The notes beneath the pieces are model-generated. The model saw nothing but the letters and a program-made list of their open reading frames with translations, did not search any database and had not been told where the DNA came from. Positions 10,435 through 22,023 of a stretch of DNA of 64,000 nucleotides are shown here, one piece after another (position 1 is the stretch's first letter; each line of letters opens with the position of its first letter). Source of the stretch: Paramecium sonneborni. Taxonomy: Eukaryota > Ciliophora > Oligohymenophorea > Peniculida > Parameciidae. Both the position numbers and the translations under genes were made by a program. The stretch covers positions 567,109-631,108 of the forward strand of contig CAJJDN010000009.1 in assembly GCA_905182985.1 (NCBI GenBank), given 5' to 3'.

Positions 10435-13400
10435 ATGAATGAAACATTTAGGAAATCATTTTAAGCTTCTACTGTTGATACAAGATAAAGATTGGCATCT
10501 AGATAGAATAAATGGCATTAAGATACATCAATTGCTAAATCAACACTTGATTAAAATGGAATTGAAAGATGGATCAATAATGTATTAAAGGAAAGTTGTT
10601 TAAATGAAAAATAGAACAGTTTGAATAAATTAGGACTTGATAAAAATTCTTTAAAGGTTGTAAATGACTCTTTAATTTTGATTGTAGAGCGCCGGAGTAA
10701 AAGATGAAGACGTTGGTAGACTCTATAGAAGCATGTTTGTCTATACGGTAGGATTTTATGAAATGCTTCATGAAATACTTAAAAATTTATAATTAACTAC
10801 ATCGATTTGGAAAGTATTTGGGATACTTTTAGAATACATTGCGAAAGGAGATTTTTAATTTACGATTAATTAAATATAGTAAGAGAGTTAATAAAAAATT
10901 GAAGAACTAAATGATACATTAACTTAAAGAGAAATTAAATTTAAGTTTATAGAAAATAAAACCAGAGATGAAATTAATGCATTGTAGAGGATGTTATAAG
11001 AATTGACTGATTAAAATAATGAATTAAAGTTACAAAGAGATAATGCAGAAATTGATTTTCAATAATCTAATACTGCATTTGAAGAGGAAGTAGCTTTAAG
11101 AATTAAATTTGAATATAGAATTAATGAAATTACATCAGTATATAGAGAATTAGCTTAAAATTACACTTAAATGGGAGAAGAGTTTCGAGAAATAAGGGTA
11201 TTATATGATAAAATTAGCAATGATTTAATAAAATCGAAAAAACAATTAGAAATTGCAATTGAAGAAAAAGATATAAGAGATAATGAAATCAGCCATTTAA
11301 AATAAACAATAGAAAATTTCAGAAGATAATTAGATGAAAAGGAATAGAAAATTTAGATTTAGGAAATAAAAATTAACAAATTAATAAAAAATTCAGTCAA
11401 TGATTAAAGTAATTAAATGAATTTTGAGCATTAATTTAATTAATTATGTATGCAATTTAAAAAATATAAGGAGGATAATATTTACAAGTAATTTATATTT
11501 TTGATTAAATTTTTAGATTATAAGAGTTAGAAAAATATCAAAGAAATTATTAAGATATTTAAGATTTGAATTAAAAATTAACAAATGAAAATTAAATATT
11601 AAAATAATAAAAGTTCGAGTTACAAACAGAAAATAAAAAATAAAAAATTTCTATTGATTCTTTTGATTAGTTAGAGTAAGGTTATAGAGCGAGTATTATG
11701 TAATTATAATAAGAGAATAGAGAATTGATAGAGGAACATGAAGAAGAAATAAAGAAATTTTAAAAAATATAAGTTGAACATTCATTTGGAATTTAAAGAA
11801 TATAAGTATAATAAAATGAAATTTTGGCTTTAAATTAAAATATTTAGCAAATGAAAATTGCAAAAATTCATTTGGATGAATTATTTATTAAAGAGAAAGC
11901 TTAAGTTTAGCTATTATAAAATAGTTTAGAAGGAAAAGAAGAAACAATATTAGATTTAGAAAAATGTTTAAGTTTCAGTTAATAAAGATTACATACTTTA
12001 ACTATGGAGATGAATGAATAGGAAAATAGGTTAAGATTAAATTAATAAGATTTTACAACAGCTGAAATCTCATATAAAAGACAAATTGAGTAATAATAAG
12101 AAACTATTGACAATCAAAGACATGAATTAATTAATGAAAGAGACAAACTTGAAGCACTTTAAAATTAATTTGAATCTTAAAGAAAAGAATTAGCAGAGTT
12201 CAAGTCTATGTATAAAGTATAGGTATTTGAAAATAATAATTTGATTACAAAATAAATATTTTCAGATCGTGTCATAAGCAATGATAATTAACGAATAGGT
12301 GAATTTATTAATGAAATTACTGATATAAGAGTTAAATATGAGGAATCTTAAAGAAAGTATAGACAGCTTGAAATAAAATATAATGAATAAGAAAAATTAA
12401 TGGATAAAGATAAATCATTTATAGTGGAAAGATATGCTATTAAAATTAACAATTATAAAGACATGTTAAAAGAAATGGTTTCTAAAATGAAATTAGAAGA
12501 TGCTTTAAGTTAATGGGATAGAAATAATTAAAAACTTATATCATTAGATAAATCTTATAAAGTACTATATGATAAAAATAAAGCACTTACAAATGAAAAT
12601 TCTGAATCAATTACAAATATTGAGTAACTAAATATTAAATTAAAGCAATAACTCAACTTAATTTAAAAATTATAAAATGATTATAACAAAAGATCTAATG
12701 ACTATAAAATAATTAAGTTTAAATATCTTATATATTTTGCTAGTCTAAAAGAAATGAATTAATAGTTACAATAATAAACTGAAAGCTTAATTTAATTAAA
12801 TAATACAAACGAAAAATTGAATAATGAATTAACTATAGTAAAGGAAGAAAATGCTAAATAGAAATAACTAATAAGAAGATATAGACTAACTGCTTAAGGC
12901 TAATAATAATAAAATCAAATAGAAGTTAAGGACCAAACAAATGATTTCTAAAATGAAAAAAATATTAAAAACAAAACAGACCATTAAAAAACAGAAAAAT
13001 CATTAGATGAATAATCAATTTCTAATAATAATTCAATTTCTTTATAAAATTAAACAAATTTGTTAAAGAAATCTAAATTTTAATTAGAAGTTGAAAAAAT
13101 TGAATTGGATATTTCATTAAAAAAAACAGAAGTATATTAAGTAAATTTGGACTAATTTTCATAAACGATTGATCTTAAGTAATAATAATAAATAGAAAAA
13201 TAATCTTAAAACAAATTAAATAGTCTTTAAAGTAAGGATGATATGCTTAATTTTAATAATTTTTCTATTGAATAAGATAAAAATTAATAAAGTCCTTTAT
13301 TAAAATCTCGTAGTAATAGTGTCAGTTAAGGAAGTAAGAGTTAAAGAAGTAATAAATCATAAGGTAAAATGGATTTTGTAGTTAGAGCCAAGAAAAATAC

Positions 13401-13479
13401 TTAAATAAAAAATGCTAAGATGACAACAAAGTAATTTGGTAGATTATTTTAAATCACTAGAGATCATTATCAATCTTGA
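10435..13479 (+). CDS. TSNAXIP1-like long coiled-coil protein
   Basis: A 995-residue protein after removing introns at 10660-10687 (28 nt) and 11488-11516 (29 nt). An N-terminal globular segment at about residues 80-140 reads GRLYRSMFVYTVGFYEMLHE followed by IWKVFGILLEYIAKGD, which resembles the N-terminal domain of translin-associated factor X-interacting protein 1. Residues 140-820 are almost unbroken coiled coil rich in Glu, Lys and Gln; the tail is Ser/Gln-rich and basic. Related proteins are found in cilia and sperm flagella. Its last 10 bases overlap, antiparallel, the 3' end of the next gene. The domain match is from memory of the family and is moderate. Confidence 0.7.
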
Positions 13480-14018
13480 ATTTTATTTAAATACTATGAA
13501 ATATCATCAATAACAAATTCTTTATCAAAGGTTTTCTATTTAATTTATCTTAGCTTTGTCTTTTTTACAGATTGGAAAGGAGGTTTTTGTTTAAATGTTT
13601 AAATCATTTCTTATTATTCTTCTAAACTAAATGATTTATTGAATAATTTTTATTCTTTAGTTAAATTAAATGTTCTTAAAGTTCCACAAGCTAAAGAATC
13701 AAATTTTTAATCCCAGTCTTATAAATATGTGTTTTTTTCTTTTTCATCTATTTGAGTAAAAATTTAAGTAACATAAAATTAATTTTTAGGACTATTAGAT
13801 ATTATTGGGAGATCCAATAATCTAGCTTAAAATGATTAATTTAATTTTTTTGGTGTTAAATATCTAGCTTTGCCATCTTTTTTACTTAATTGAACTTATT
13901 TTTTAATGATTTTTTCTTATTAGATTGCTAATGATGCATTTCTAGGTTTATGCCTTTATGAAAACATAAAAAAAATTAATTTTCTTGAGTTAATTTTCTG
14001 ATCAGATAAATCCTACAT
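13470..14018 (-). CDS. Uncharacterised basic protein (182 aa)
   Basis: An intact intronless 183-codon frame from ATG at 14018-14016 to TGA at 13472-13470. It is basic and Gln/Lys-rich, with no signal peptide or membrane helix; a segment with a conserved look is DWDQKFDSLACGTLRTFNLT. I recognise no family. Its stop codon lies inside the last codons of the coiled-coil gene on the other strand, a 10-bp tail-to-tail overlap, so the two mature mRNAs must overlap further through their 3' UTRs. Confidence 0.65.
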
Positions 14019-14235
14019 TTCTATGTATCTATTTTTATTTTAGATTAGCAAATAAAATTTATATTATTAAATACTATAGAAGAGTGTTAAATAAAAGTTT
14101 TATATTAAGAAATAAAGTTAGTTAAAGAATTAATCTAAATAGTATTGAGTTATAGAAAATATGAAGATGAATATATATGTGTTAAAAATATATAAACAAA
14201 TTAAAAATATATAAAATATATCCGTTAATATATTA

Positions 14236-15558
14236 ATGTTAAGACAACGATCGACATCAAAGGGTAAGCATTTTGATAGGTATGAGTATGTAAGAATGTC
14301 AGATTAGTTCCAGAGAAAGTCAATTTAAGTGATTATTAAATACATATGGTAGAAGATTAAAAGAATGAATCATTAAAAGAACTTGATCTTAATGAATAGT
14401 TGAGAGTAGAAAATTGTTAAGCAAAATACAATAGTTTATTAAAATAGAAATTAATGGAAAATAAATCTTAGTCAAGTTTATTTGTCTATCAAAGATAACC
14501 ATCAAAATATAAACCTTATATATTTGAGAATGAATGTCCTTCTCCTGTTAGAAAAATTGCAAAAACACCTTATAAGATTTTGGATGCTCCTAAATTGAAA
14601 GATGATTTTTATTATTAATTAATAGATTGGAGTATGAGTAATTAAATTGGAGTTGGTTTAGGAAATTCAGTATATACATGGAATGCTATAACAAATGAAA
14701 CAACATAATTATTAGAAATTGAAGCTCCAGTATGTATAAGTAGTATTAAATGGTGCGATCGAAGTGAAATTATAGCAATAGGAGATGATACAGGTACTGT
14801 TAGAATTTATGATATTGTTAAAACTAAGATATTAAAGACTTATGAAAATCATAATCTGAGAGTAGGTTGTTTAGATTGGAATGGATTTAATATAACAAGT
14901 GGGAGTAGAGATAAGTGTATATTATTTTAAGATATAAGAACAAATAATGATTATGAATTATAATTTTAAAGTCATAAATAAGAAGTTTGTGGATTGTAAT
15001 GGAGTCCAAATCAGTAATTTTTGGCTTCTGGAGGTAACGATAATAATGTTATGATATAATCAATAAAAATGCCAAATTAATCAATGTATGTATTTAAAGA
15101 ACATGTTGCAGCAGTTAAAGCATTAGCATGGTCACCTCATCAAGCAAATATTCTATGTAGTGGAGGAGGAACTACAGATAAATGTTTAAAATTCTGGAAT
15201 ATATCTAATGGATAACTCTAAAATAGTGTAGATACTGGTAGTTAAATTTGTAATATGAAATGGTCTACTAATACTAATGAATTAGTCACTTCACATGGGT
15301 ATTATTTTATTTTAATATTCTAGCTATTCTCTTAATTAAGTTGCTGTTTGGAAAATGCCTAAAATAGAAAGGATTGCAACTTTATATGGTCATACTTTCA
15401 GGGTTTTATATTTATCTTTAAGTCCAGATGGAGAAAATATAGTAACAGGAAGTGGAGATGAAACTCTTAGATTTTGGAAGTTATTTCCCTCAAAAAATAA
15501 AAATTCTAATTTTATTAATCATTCTAAACTGGATTCTATAAGATTGGATATAAGATGA
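14236..15558 (+). CDS. Cdc20/Cdh1 (fizzy)-family APC/C activator
   Basis: A 424-residue WD40 protein after removing introns at 14280-14302 (23 nt, ending CAG) and 15299-15323 (25 nt). Splicing the first intron creates HFDRLVPEK, the C-box-like motif (DR[FL][VI]P) that binds the anaphase-promoting complex. Seven WD repeats follow from about residue 140, including IGVGLGNSVYTWNA, RVGCLDWNGFNITSGSRD and ILCSGGGTTDKCLKFWN, all characteristic of the fizzy family. The last two residues are Ile-Arg (SIRLDIR), the IR tail that docks to Cdc27/Apc3. It would bring substrates to the APC/C in mitosis or G1; Cdc20 versus Cdh1 type cannot be decided by eye. Confidence 0.93.
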
Positions 15559-15762
15559 TGATAATTAAACAATCCTCTCTCATGTATAATAAATATTACT
15601 ATATCTTCAATTTTGTAATTAATATTTATTTATTCCATAAATTCTAATTAAATTATTCAGATCGACAGCAACACTTGAATCTTAAACAAACTGCTTATAG
15701 TAAACATTTTTACAAATGAAATCAAAATAAAAAGACAATTAATATATATAATTGTAAAAATA

Positions 15763-18700
15763 ATGAAAAAAAAATAAGCAGAACATCAGTCGATATTTAC
15801 AAATATCCCTCTTGCCCTGGATATTGGATTTACAGCTGTGACATTATCATCCAATTTATCATTTGTGATGGAAAATCCAAATGAATATGCCGTCTAGTTT
15901 CATTTCGAATACTAAAAATTCAAGATAACCCCTGATAGGTAAATTTAACATTGATAAATTAGGGGACAATTAGCTCCTGGTGCCAGAATTAATTTTACAT
16001 TGACTTATGCTCCAATTTAAGCTGAAGTTATTGTAGCATCTATAATTTTGCATATTTAATATGAATAACCTAGAGTGATAAAAGTATCAGGCATAGGTAA
16101 ATATCCATTTTTACAATTAAATACAAAAAAACTTAACTTTGAAAGCCTACTTATTGGGAAAACTATATCTAAAGAAATTACAATCAAGAACTAATCGGAA
16201 GTTACAGCTCAATTTTAAATTTAAAAAATAATTGATGATGAATTTAAAGATAATGCATTTAATTTAGATTATTATTCTGGAACTATTCCTTAAAAAAGCA
16301 CTTTTTTAATAAAGGTCACTTATTAACCAAGAATCTTGAATGTTTCTGTAATTAGATTTAAAGTTATTTGTTAAGGAGGAAATGAATTAACTTTTGAATG
16401 TGTAGGATAAGCATTAGAACATGCTGTATATCTAAGTGAAAAATCTATAAATTTTGGAGAAATTAAAATAGGTAATCAAGCTACTAAATTATTAACAATT
16501 CATAATGATTCTGATCTTCCAGCAACTTATTAGTTTTATACTGATTTGAATAATATTTTTGCATTTAATAAAATTAGGGGATAAATATAAAGTAAGAGTT
16601 TTGATAGAATTATAATCTCTTTTACTCCAAAAAATACTATTAATTATTATGAAAGAGTTTATTGTATAGCAAGTAATCAAATTAAATTTGTTGATTTGAT
16701 TGGTACTTGTTATGATCTTTTAATAAAACCAATACCATTACTATAATAACATGTTGATAATTTTAGAAGAAGAGTGATTCAAGGAAAATTAAGTGAAGTA
16801 GATTTTAGATATATGGAAAATTCTTATTTGATGAAGATTAATTAATAAAATTAAAGTAATCTTTAGGGAGAATGGCAAGAAAATCCAAACTAAACAGTTT
16901 TATTTAAAGAATTAATGCTTCCCCCATCTTCTGATAATAGATTAATTAAATTTTCTGAAGATTTTATAGATTTTGGATATGTAGAATGTTAACAATAAAG
17001 TAGCGCTAGAGATTTAGAATTATATAATAGACTTAATTGTAAATTAACAATTTTTTGGACTATATAAACTCATCCAACAATAAATGGTGAAAAAGTACCT
17101 GTTTTTACAGTATATCCTGAAACTTAATCAGCTTAAGCAAATTCTAAATGCAGATTCTAGGTTAGTTTTAGACCTACAAAATCATCATATTACTATTATC
17201 AATATATTTAATTTTTTGCAATAAAGTATAATCCAAAATTAACTAAAAAAATATTAGATGAAGTAAAAAATAGTAAAGGTTCAATTCTGAATGAATCTTT
17301 TGGATAAAATGCCAATTTGAAATTATCATAAACAGGAATAACAAATTAAAAAAATACGGTTGAGTTTGCTTCTAAAGAAATGATACCAACATTTAGTGGT
17401 TAGATTGGATGTGTTGGACATTCTTTTGGCATAAATTCTTAACCTTACATTCCAATAATAGAACTTCGACCATCAAATAAATTGTATTTTCCTCCATGTA
17501 CAATTGAGGAATCTGTCTATTAAACAGTAGAATTTATCAATAAATCAGATACTCCAATATATTTTAATTTTAGTCCTGATCCAACAAAAACTTTTAGGGT
17601 ATATCCTAATTAAGGTTTGGTTTTTGGAAAATCATCTTAAATGTTACTAGTTGAATTTGTTCCATTAGAAAACAAGGCTTATAATTAAACTCTTATATGT
17701 CATATGAATCATTAATCTTCCAATTAAATTACTCTTTAGGCTATAGGATATTGTTCTACTCCTTCACTCAAATTATAAAATGATGGCAAGGTTTTCTTTC
17801 CTCCTTCTTTTGTTGGAGTATATTCTAGATAAAAAATAACTGTTCATAATGAATCAAGAGTACCTATGAGTTATTCTATTGATGTTCCAGAGAAAAATTA
17901 AAATGAATTATACATTGAGCCTTCTTCTGGTTAAATAAAACCAAATGAGGTTCTACATTTAGATTGTTAATTCATTCCTTATAAAAGAAATAAAAAATAT
18001 AAAATTAAAGTACCTATGACAGCTACTGAAATTTTAGCAGATAATTAAAATCTTATTGGTTATCATATTCCAGGTTCTGGAAATTAAGATTTTCCACTTG
18101 AATAAAGAAAACCTATAGAATTGTCATATTAATTTGAAATATTTGGACAAGGAACAGATGGAAATCTTCATTTAAATGTTGATCAAATTGATTTTAATAT
18201 AATTAAGGTTAATTTCAATACAAAAAAATATGCAACACTAATTAATAATTCACCTTGTACATTTTATATTGAATTAGTTTTAAGACCTAAAAGTAAAGAA
18301 AAAGATAAATTTGATCAAAAAATGATATCACTTATAAATAGAGCTTTTACTTTAGATTTATAAAATGGAATTATTGCAGCTAATTCAAAATTAGATATAG
18401 GAATAATGTTCAATCCTATAGAAGTGTGTGAATTTGATTTAATATTAGATGTTTTTGCAACAGAAAAAAATCCTAAAGCTCCAAAAGGTCCTAATTTTTA
18501 AAATAAGAAAATAATCTCTTAGAAATGTAAATTAGAAATAAAAGCAAAAGGAAGTTATCCTTTATTAAAGATTGCTGATGTAAGAAATGATTCTATAAGT
18601 GTTGCAACATTGTGGGAGAATTTTTAAATAAATTAAATAAATACAGAATTAGGAAAGGATTTAAATGAAGATGAATAGAAGTTTTTAAAAATAGAATAAT

Positions 18701-20410
18701 TAACATTTGATTAAGCTTAATAATTATAAAAGAGATTAAGAAGTTATGATTGGAATTTTGGATATTTACCATCTAAACCTTAAGTAAAATCAAGAAAAAT
18801 AGTAATAACAATATAAAATATTGGTGGAACAGATTTAGAGTGGTAATTTAAATTACCATCAGATCATTAAATAGAATTAGAACCATGGGCAGATCCAGGA
18901 GAACCTTCAGAAGAAGATACATTTGAAAAAGCAATTCTAGAAAAAAATATATTTTAAATTAGGCCTAAAGGTGGTGTAATCCCTCCTTAATGTTTTAAAG
19001 ATATTGAGTTAATATATACACCTTGTAATTTAGATGAAGAACTTAAATCAAAAGGAATTTCAATTTCAAATGAAAGCCATTTTTTAAGAGTAGTTTTATA
19101 AATTTTGAATGGAAAACCATTAGTGCTCAATTTAAAGGGAACAACATTGGCTCCATTAGAAGGTAGATTAGCAGTCAAAAAAAATAGTTTTGAATTACCT
19201 GATACTCCAGTTGGTTTATTATAACCAGTTAAATATCCTATAGAAATTTAAAATGTAGGAAGTTCTAAAGTTTAATATAAAACAATAATAAAAGAAATTG
19301 ATATAGATGGAGAAATAATAGAATCTTAATTTAATGTATTTGATATTTAGAATCCTCAAGGATCATTATTACCAAATGAAAAATAATATTTGTATTGTTA
19401 ATTTAGACCATTAGAATAAAAATCATATAATTTTGAATTGTTGGTTGAAGTATCTGATATGGTTAAAGTAATTTAACCTGTTAAATTAGCTATTTAAGGA
19501 ACTGGATATGCTAATTAACCTAAAAAATAGATTTAAAAATAAACTTAAGAAATTCCTAGATAAAGATCACATTAATCTCCAATAGGTTCAAAAGTATTCT
19601 TTTCATTGGAAGAAATAGATTTTGGAGAATTATTACCTTTAAAATCAGCACATAGAATGATAATTTTATATAATTAATCAAATGATCGTAAATTTACATT
19701 TGATTTTGGTGTTTCATAATTTACACTTTCAAATAATAGACCAGGATTGTGTTGTGGTGATGAATTTTTGATTGAACCCATTTAAGGTGAATTAGAAGCA
19801 TAATCATTTATTGAACTTAAATTAACATTAACAACTGCATCAACTCCATCTGTTTATGAAGGAGAATGTGAATGCACTATAAGTTGGGAAAATAAAAATT
19901 AACAAATTAATACTTCTTAGGTTAGTTAAAATTCATAAGCAATAACAGTTGATAAAGAAACACTATTTTTAAGAATTAAAAAAAAATCAAGTTTGAATGT
20001 TGAATTAGTAAATTCTTTTAAGTAACCACCACCACCAATACATAATGCTATGGCTCATCCATTTTAATAATTATTAGGTTAAATAATTACAGAAATATTG
20101 ACTGATTCACATACTGATTAAATCTTAAGAGCATTAGATTAATAACCAATTACACTTTATTAGCCTGAATAATAATAATAAAAAGGAGATGAACTTAAAT
20201 AAGAAGATTTGTAAAATATATTATATCTAATTTAGGTCTATTTAAAGAGACTATAAAGACTATAAAACTATGTTTTTAGAGGATGAGTTTATAGAGCTGA
20301 CAGATTTGATTATGGAAAATACATTTTTCAACATTATATAAGAAACTACAAGAAAAGAATGTGATTTATTGAGAATATCAAAGACATTTGTCACACCTGC
20401 AAACAAATGA
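15763..20410 (+). CDS. CFAP65-like ASH-domain axonemal protein
   Basis: A 1532-residue protein after removing introns at 15939-15962 (24 nt) and 20211-20235 (25 nt). It is built from repeated immunoglobulin-like ASH/MSP modules (for example NTKKLNFESLLIGKTISKEI and SEKSINFGEIKIGNQATKLL and EEIDFGELLPLKSAHRMIIL), each a beta-sandwich whose first strand reads 'LDFG...'. The junction VDLIGTCYDLLIKPIPLL near residue 315 resembles CFAP65 (CCDC108), where DLIGTCHS-..KPAIL occurs at the same place. CFAP65 acts in the central-pair apparatus or basal-body region of motile cilia. Hydin, CFAP47 and DLEC1 share the modules, so the specific orthology is moderate. Intron 1 is a multiple of three but carries an in-frame TGA. 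Confidence 0.75.
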
Positions 20411-20444
20411 TAATTATAATAAAATAGATTCTAAATAAAATTAA

Positions 20445-22001
20445 ATGCATTCATTCAAAGATTTAGACCTCACTGATACTGAAAATGAACAATTATAATG
20501 TACATAACATCACAAGGATATAATCAAAGTTTGTCTATAATGTAATTTTATGTATAAACTAAAAAGCTGGTTGTGACTAATTGAAATTATGTTAGTCATG
20601 TCTCTCTAGTCACAATTCAATTCATAAGGAGATCTCAATTTATTAATTATTTAAAGAAGTCTAAGCTAAGATTAAAATGGATTGTAGGGTTGAAAAATAA
20701 AAAGATAAGTTTGACATTGTGTTTAAAAATATCTAAGAGATGAGATAGTAGGTTAATCAAATATTTAATCAATTAGAACATGATATTAAATAATATTTGA
20801 TTGAAAAAATAAATATTGATGAACTCAACTAAAATTACCAAACTTTAATAAATATTAATGAAAACAATTATTTTCAACATATCCCAATACTTAAACTCTA
20901 CTACCTTAATCCAAAATTATTTTTTGAAGGATAGTTATAAATTTCTTATGTGGAAGATAATATCTTTACAAAGTTGCTTATTCTCAATGAAAAGCTCAAA
21001 TAGTAAGTAGATAAATTAAAGAATGATGCTGAACACCTTTTTGACATCAAAACTCGCAAAGCCAGTGAACATTAATAAGAAGATTCTTTTTAATTATTAA
21101 CTACTATAAATGGACATGAAAACGTAGTTAGATGTGTGATTAAACTTCATAATGGTGATTATGCAACGTCATCAAGGGATAAAACAATTAAGATATGGAA
21201 TTAAAATACTTTTTAATGTACACAAATTTTGAAAGATCATATTAATTGGGTATAAGATCTCACACTAATTCCTGATAATAAATTTGCTAGTTGTTCAGAT
21301 GATAAGACAATTAAAATCTTTTCTCAATTCATTCAAACTTATTCAAATAATGGGATTTAATCTAATCTTTGGGAATGTGTTAACACTTTAAAAGGACACG
21401 AATCTTATGTAGTTAGAATTGTCTATAATGATTAATTCAATTATCTTATTACTTGTTCTACAGATGGAACTTTGCGTTTATGGGATTCCTCATAAAAGAA
21501 TGCTCTTTTAGTATTACAAGGACATGAAAATTGTGTATATACCTTAGCCAGTAAAAAGGACTTAATAGTTTCAGGGGATGAAGGTGGTTAATTAATCAAA
21601 TGGTCACTCAATCATATGAAAATTGAAAATAAGTAAAAAAAACATTCTGGATGTGTAAATTCTATCTTAATAAATTCTTATATTTATTCATGTGGAGATG
21701 ATCGTAAAGTCAACATCTGGGATATAAACCTTTAATTTATTTGCTTTATTGTAAAATTATTTGTTCTAATATTTAGCAACTAGAAAGAGCAGAATTAGAG
21801 TCATTATAATATATTAATGATGAACTGATTGTGGGAGGAGATGAATAAGGATATCTCTAATTCATTAACCCTATTTTAGGGAAAGTGATATCAGAGATTC
21901 CTGTTCATAATGATCGTATATACAAAATAAAGTATTACAATGGAATCCTTTGCACAGCTAGTTCAGATTTGTCTGTCAAGTTATTCAAGTTTAATATTTG
22001 A
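20445..22001 (+). CDS. B-box-like zinc finger plus WD40 repeat protein
   Basis: A 501-residue protein after removing introns at 20542-20566 (25 nt) and 21751-21776 (26 nt). Residues 18-60 carry an ordered Cys/His series (C--HH------C---GC-----LC--C---H---H) resembling a B-box zinc finger; splicing of intron 1 is needed to complete it. A coiled coil follows, then WD40 repeats from about residue 205 (GHENVVRCVIKLHNGDYATS, DKTIKIWN, GHESYVVRIVYNDQFNYLIT, DGTLRLWD). This arrangement is common in ciliate lineage-specific families and suggests a scaffold, possibly with ubiquitin-related function. Only 34 bases separate it from the CFAP65-like gene and 22 from the next gene. Confidence 0.75.
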
Positions 22002-22023
22002 GTTATATATCCACAAATAATTT

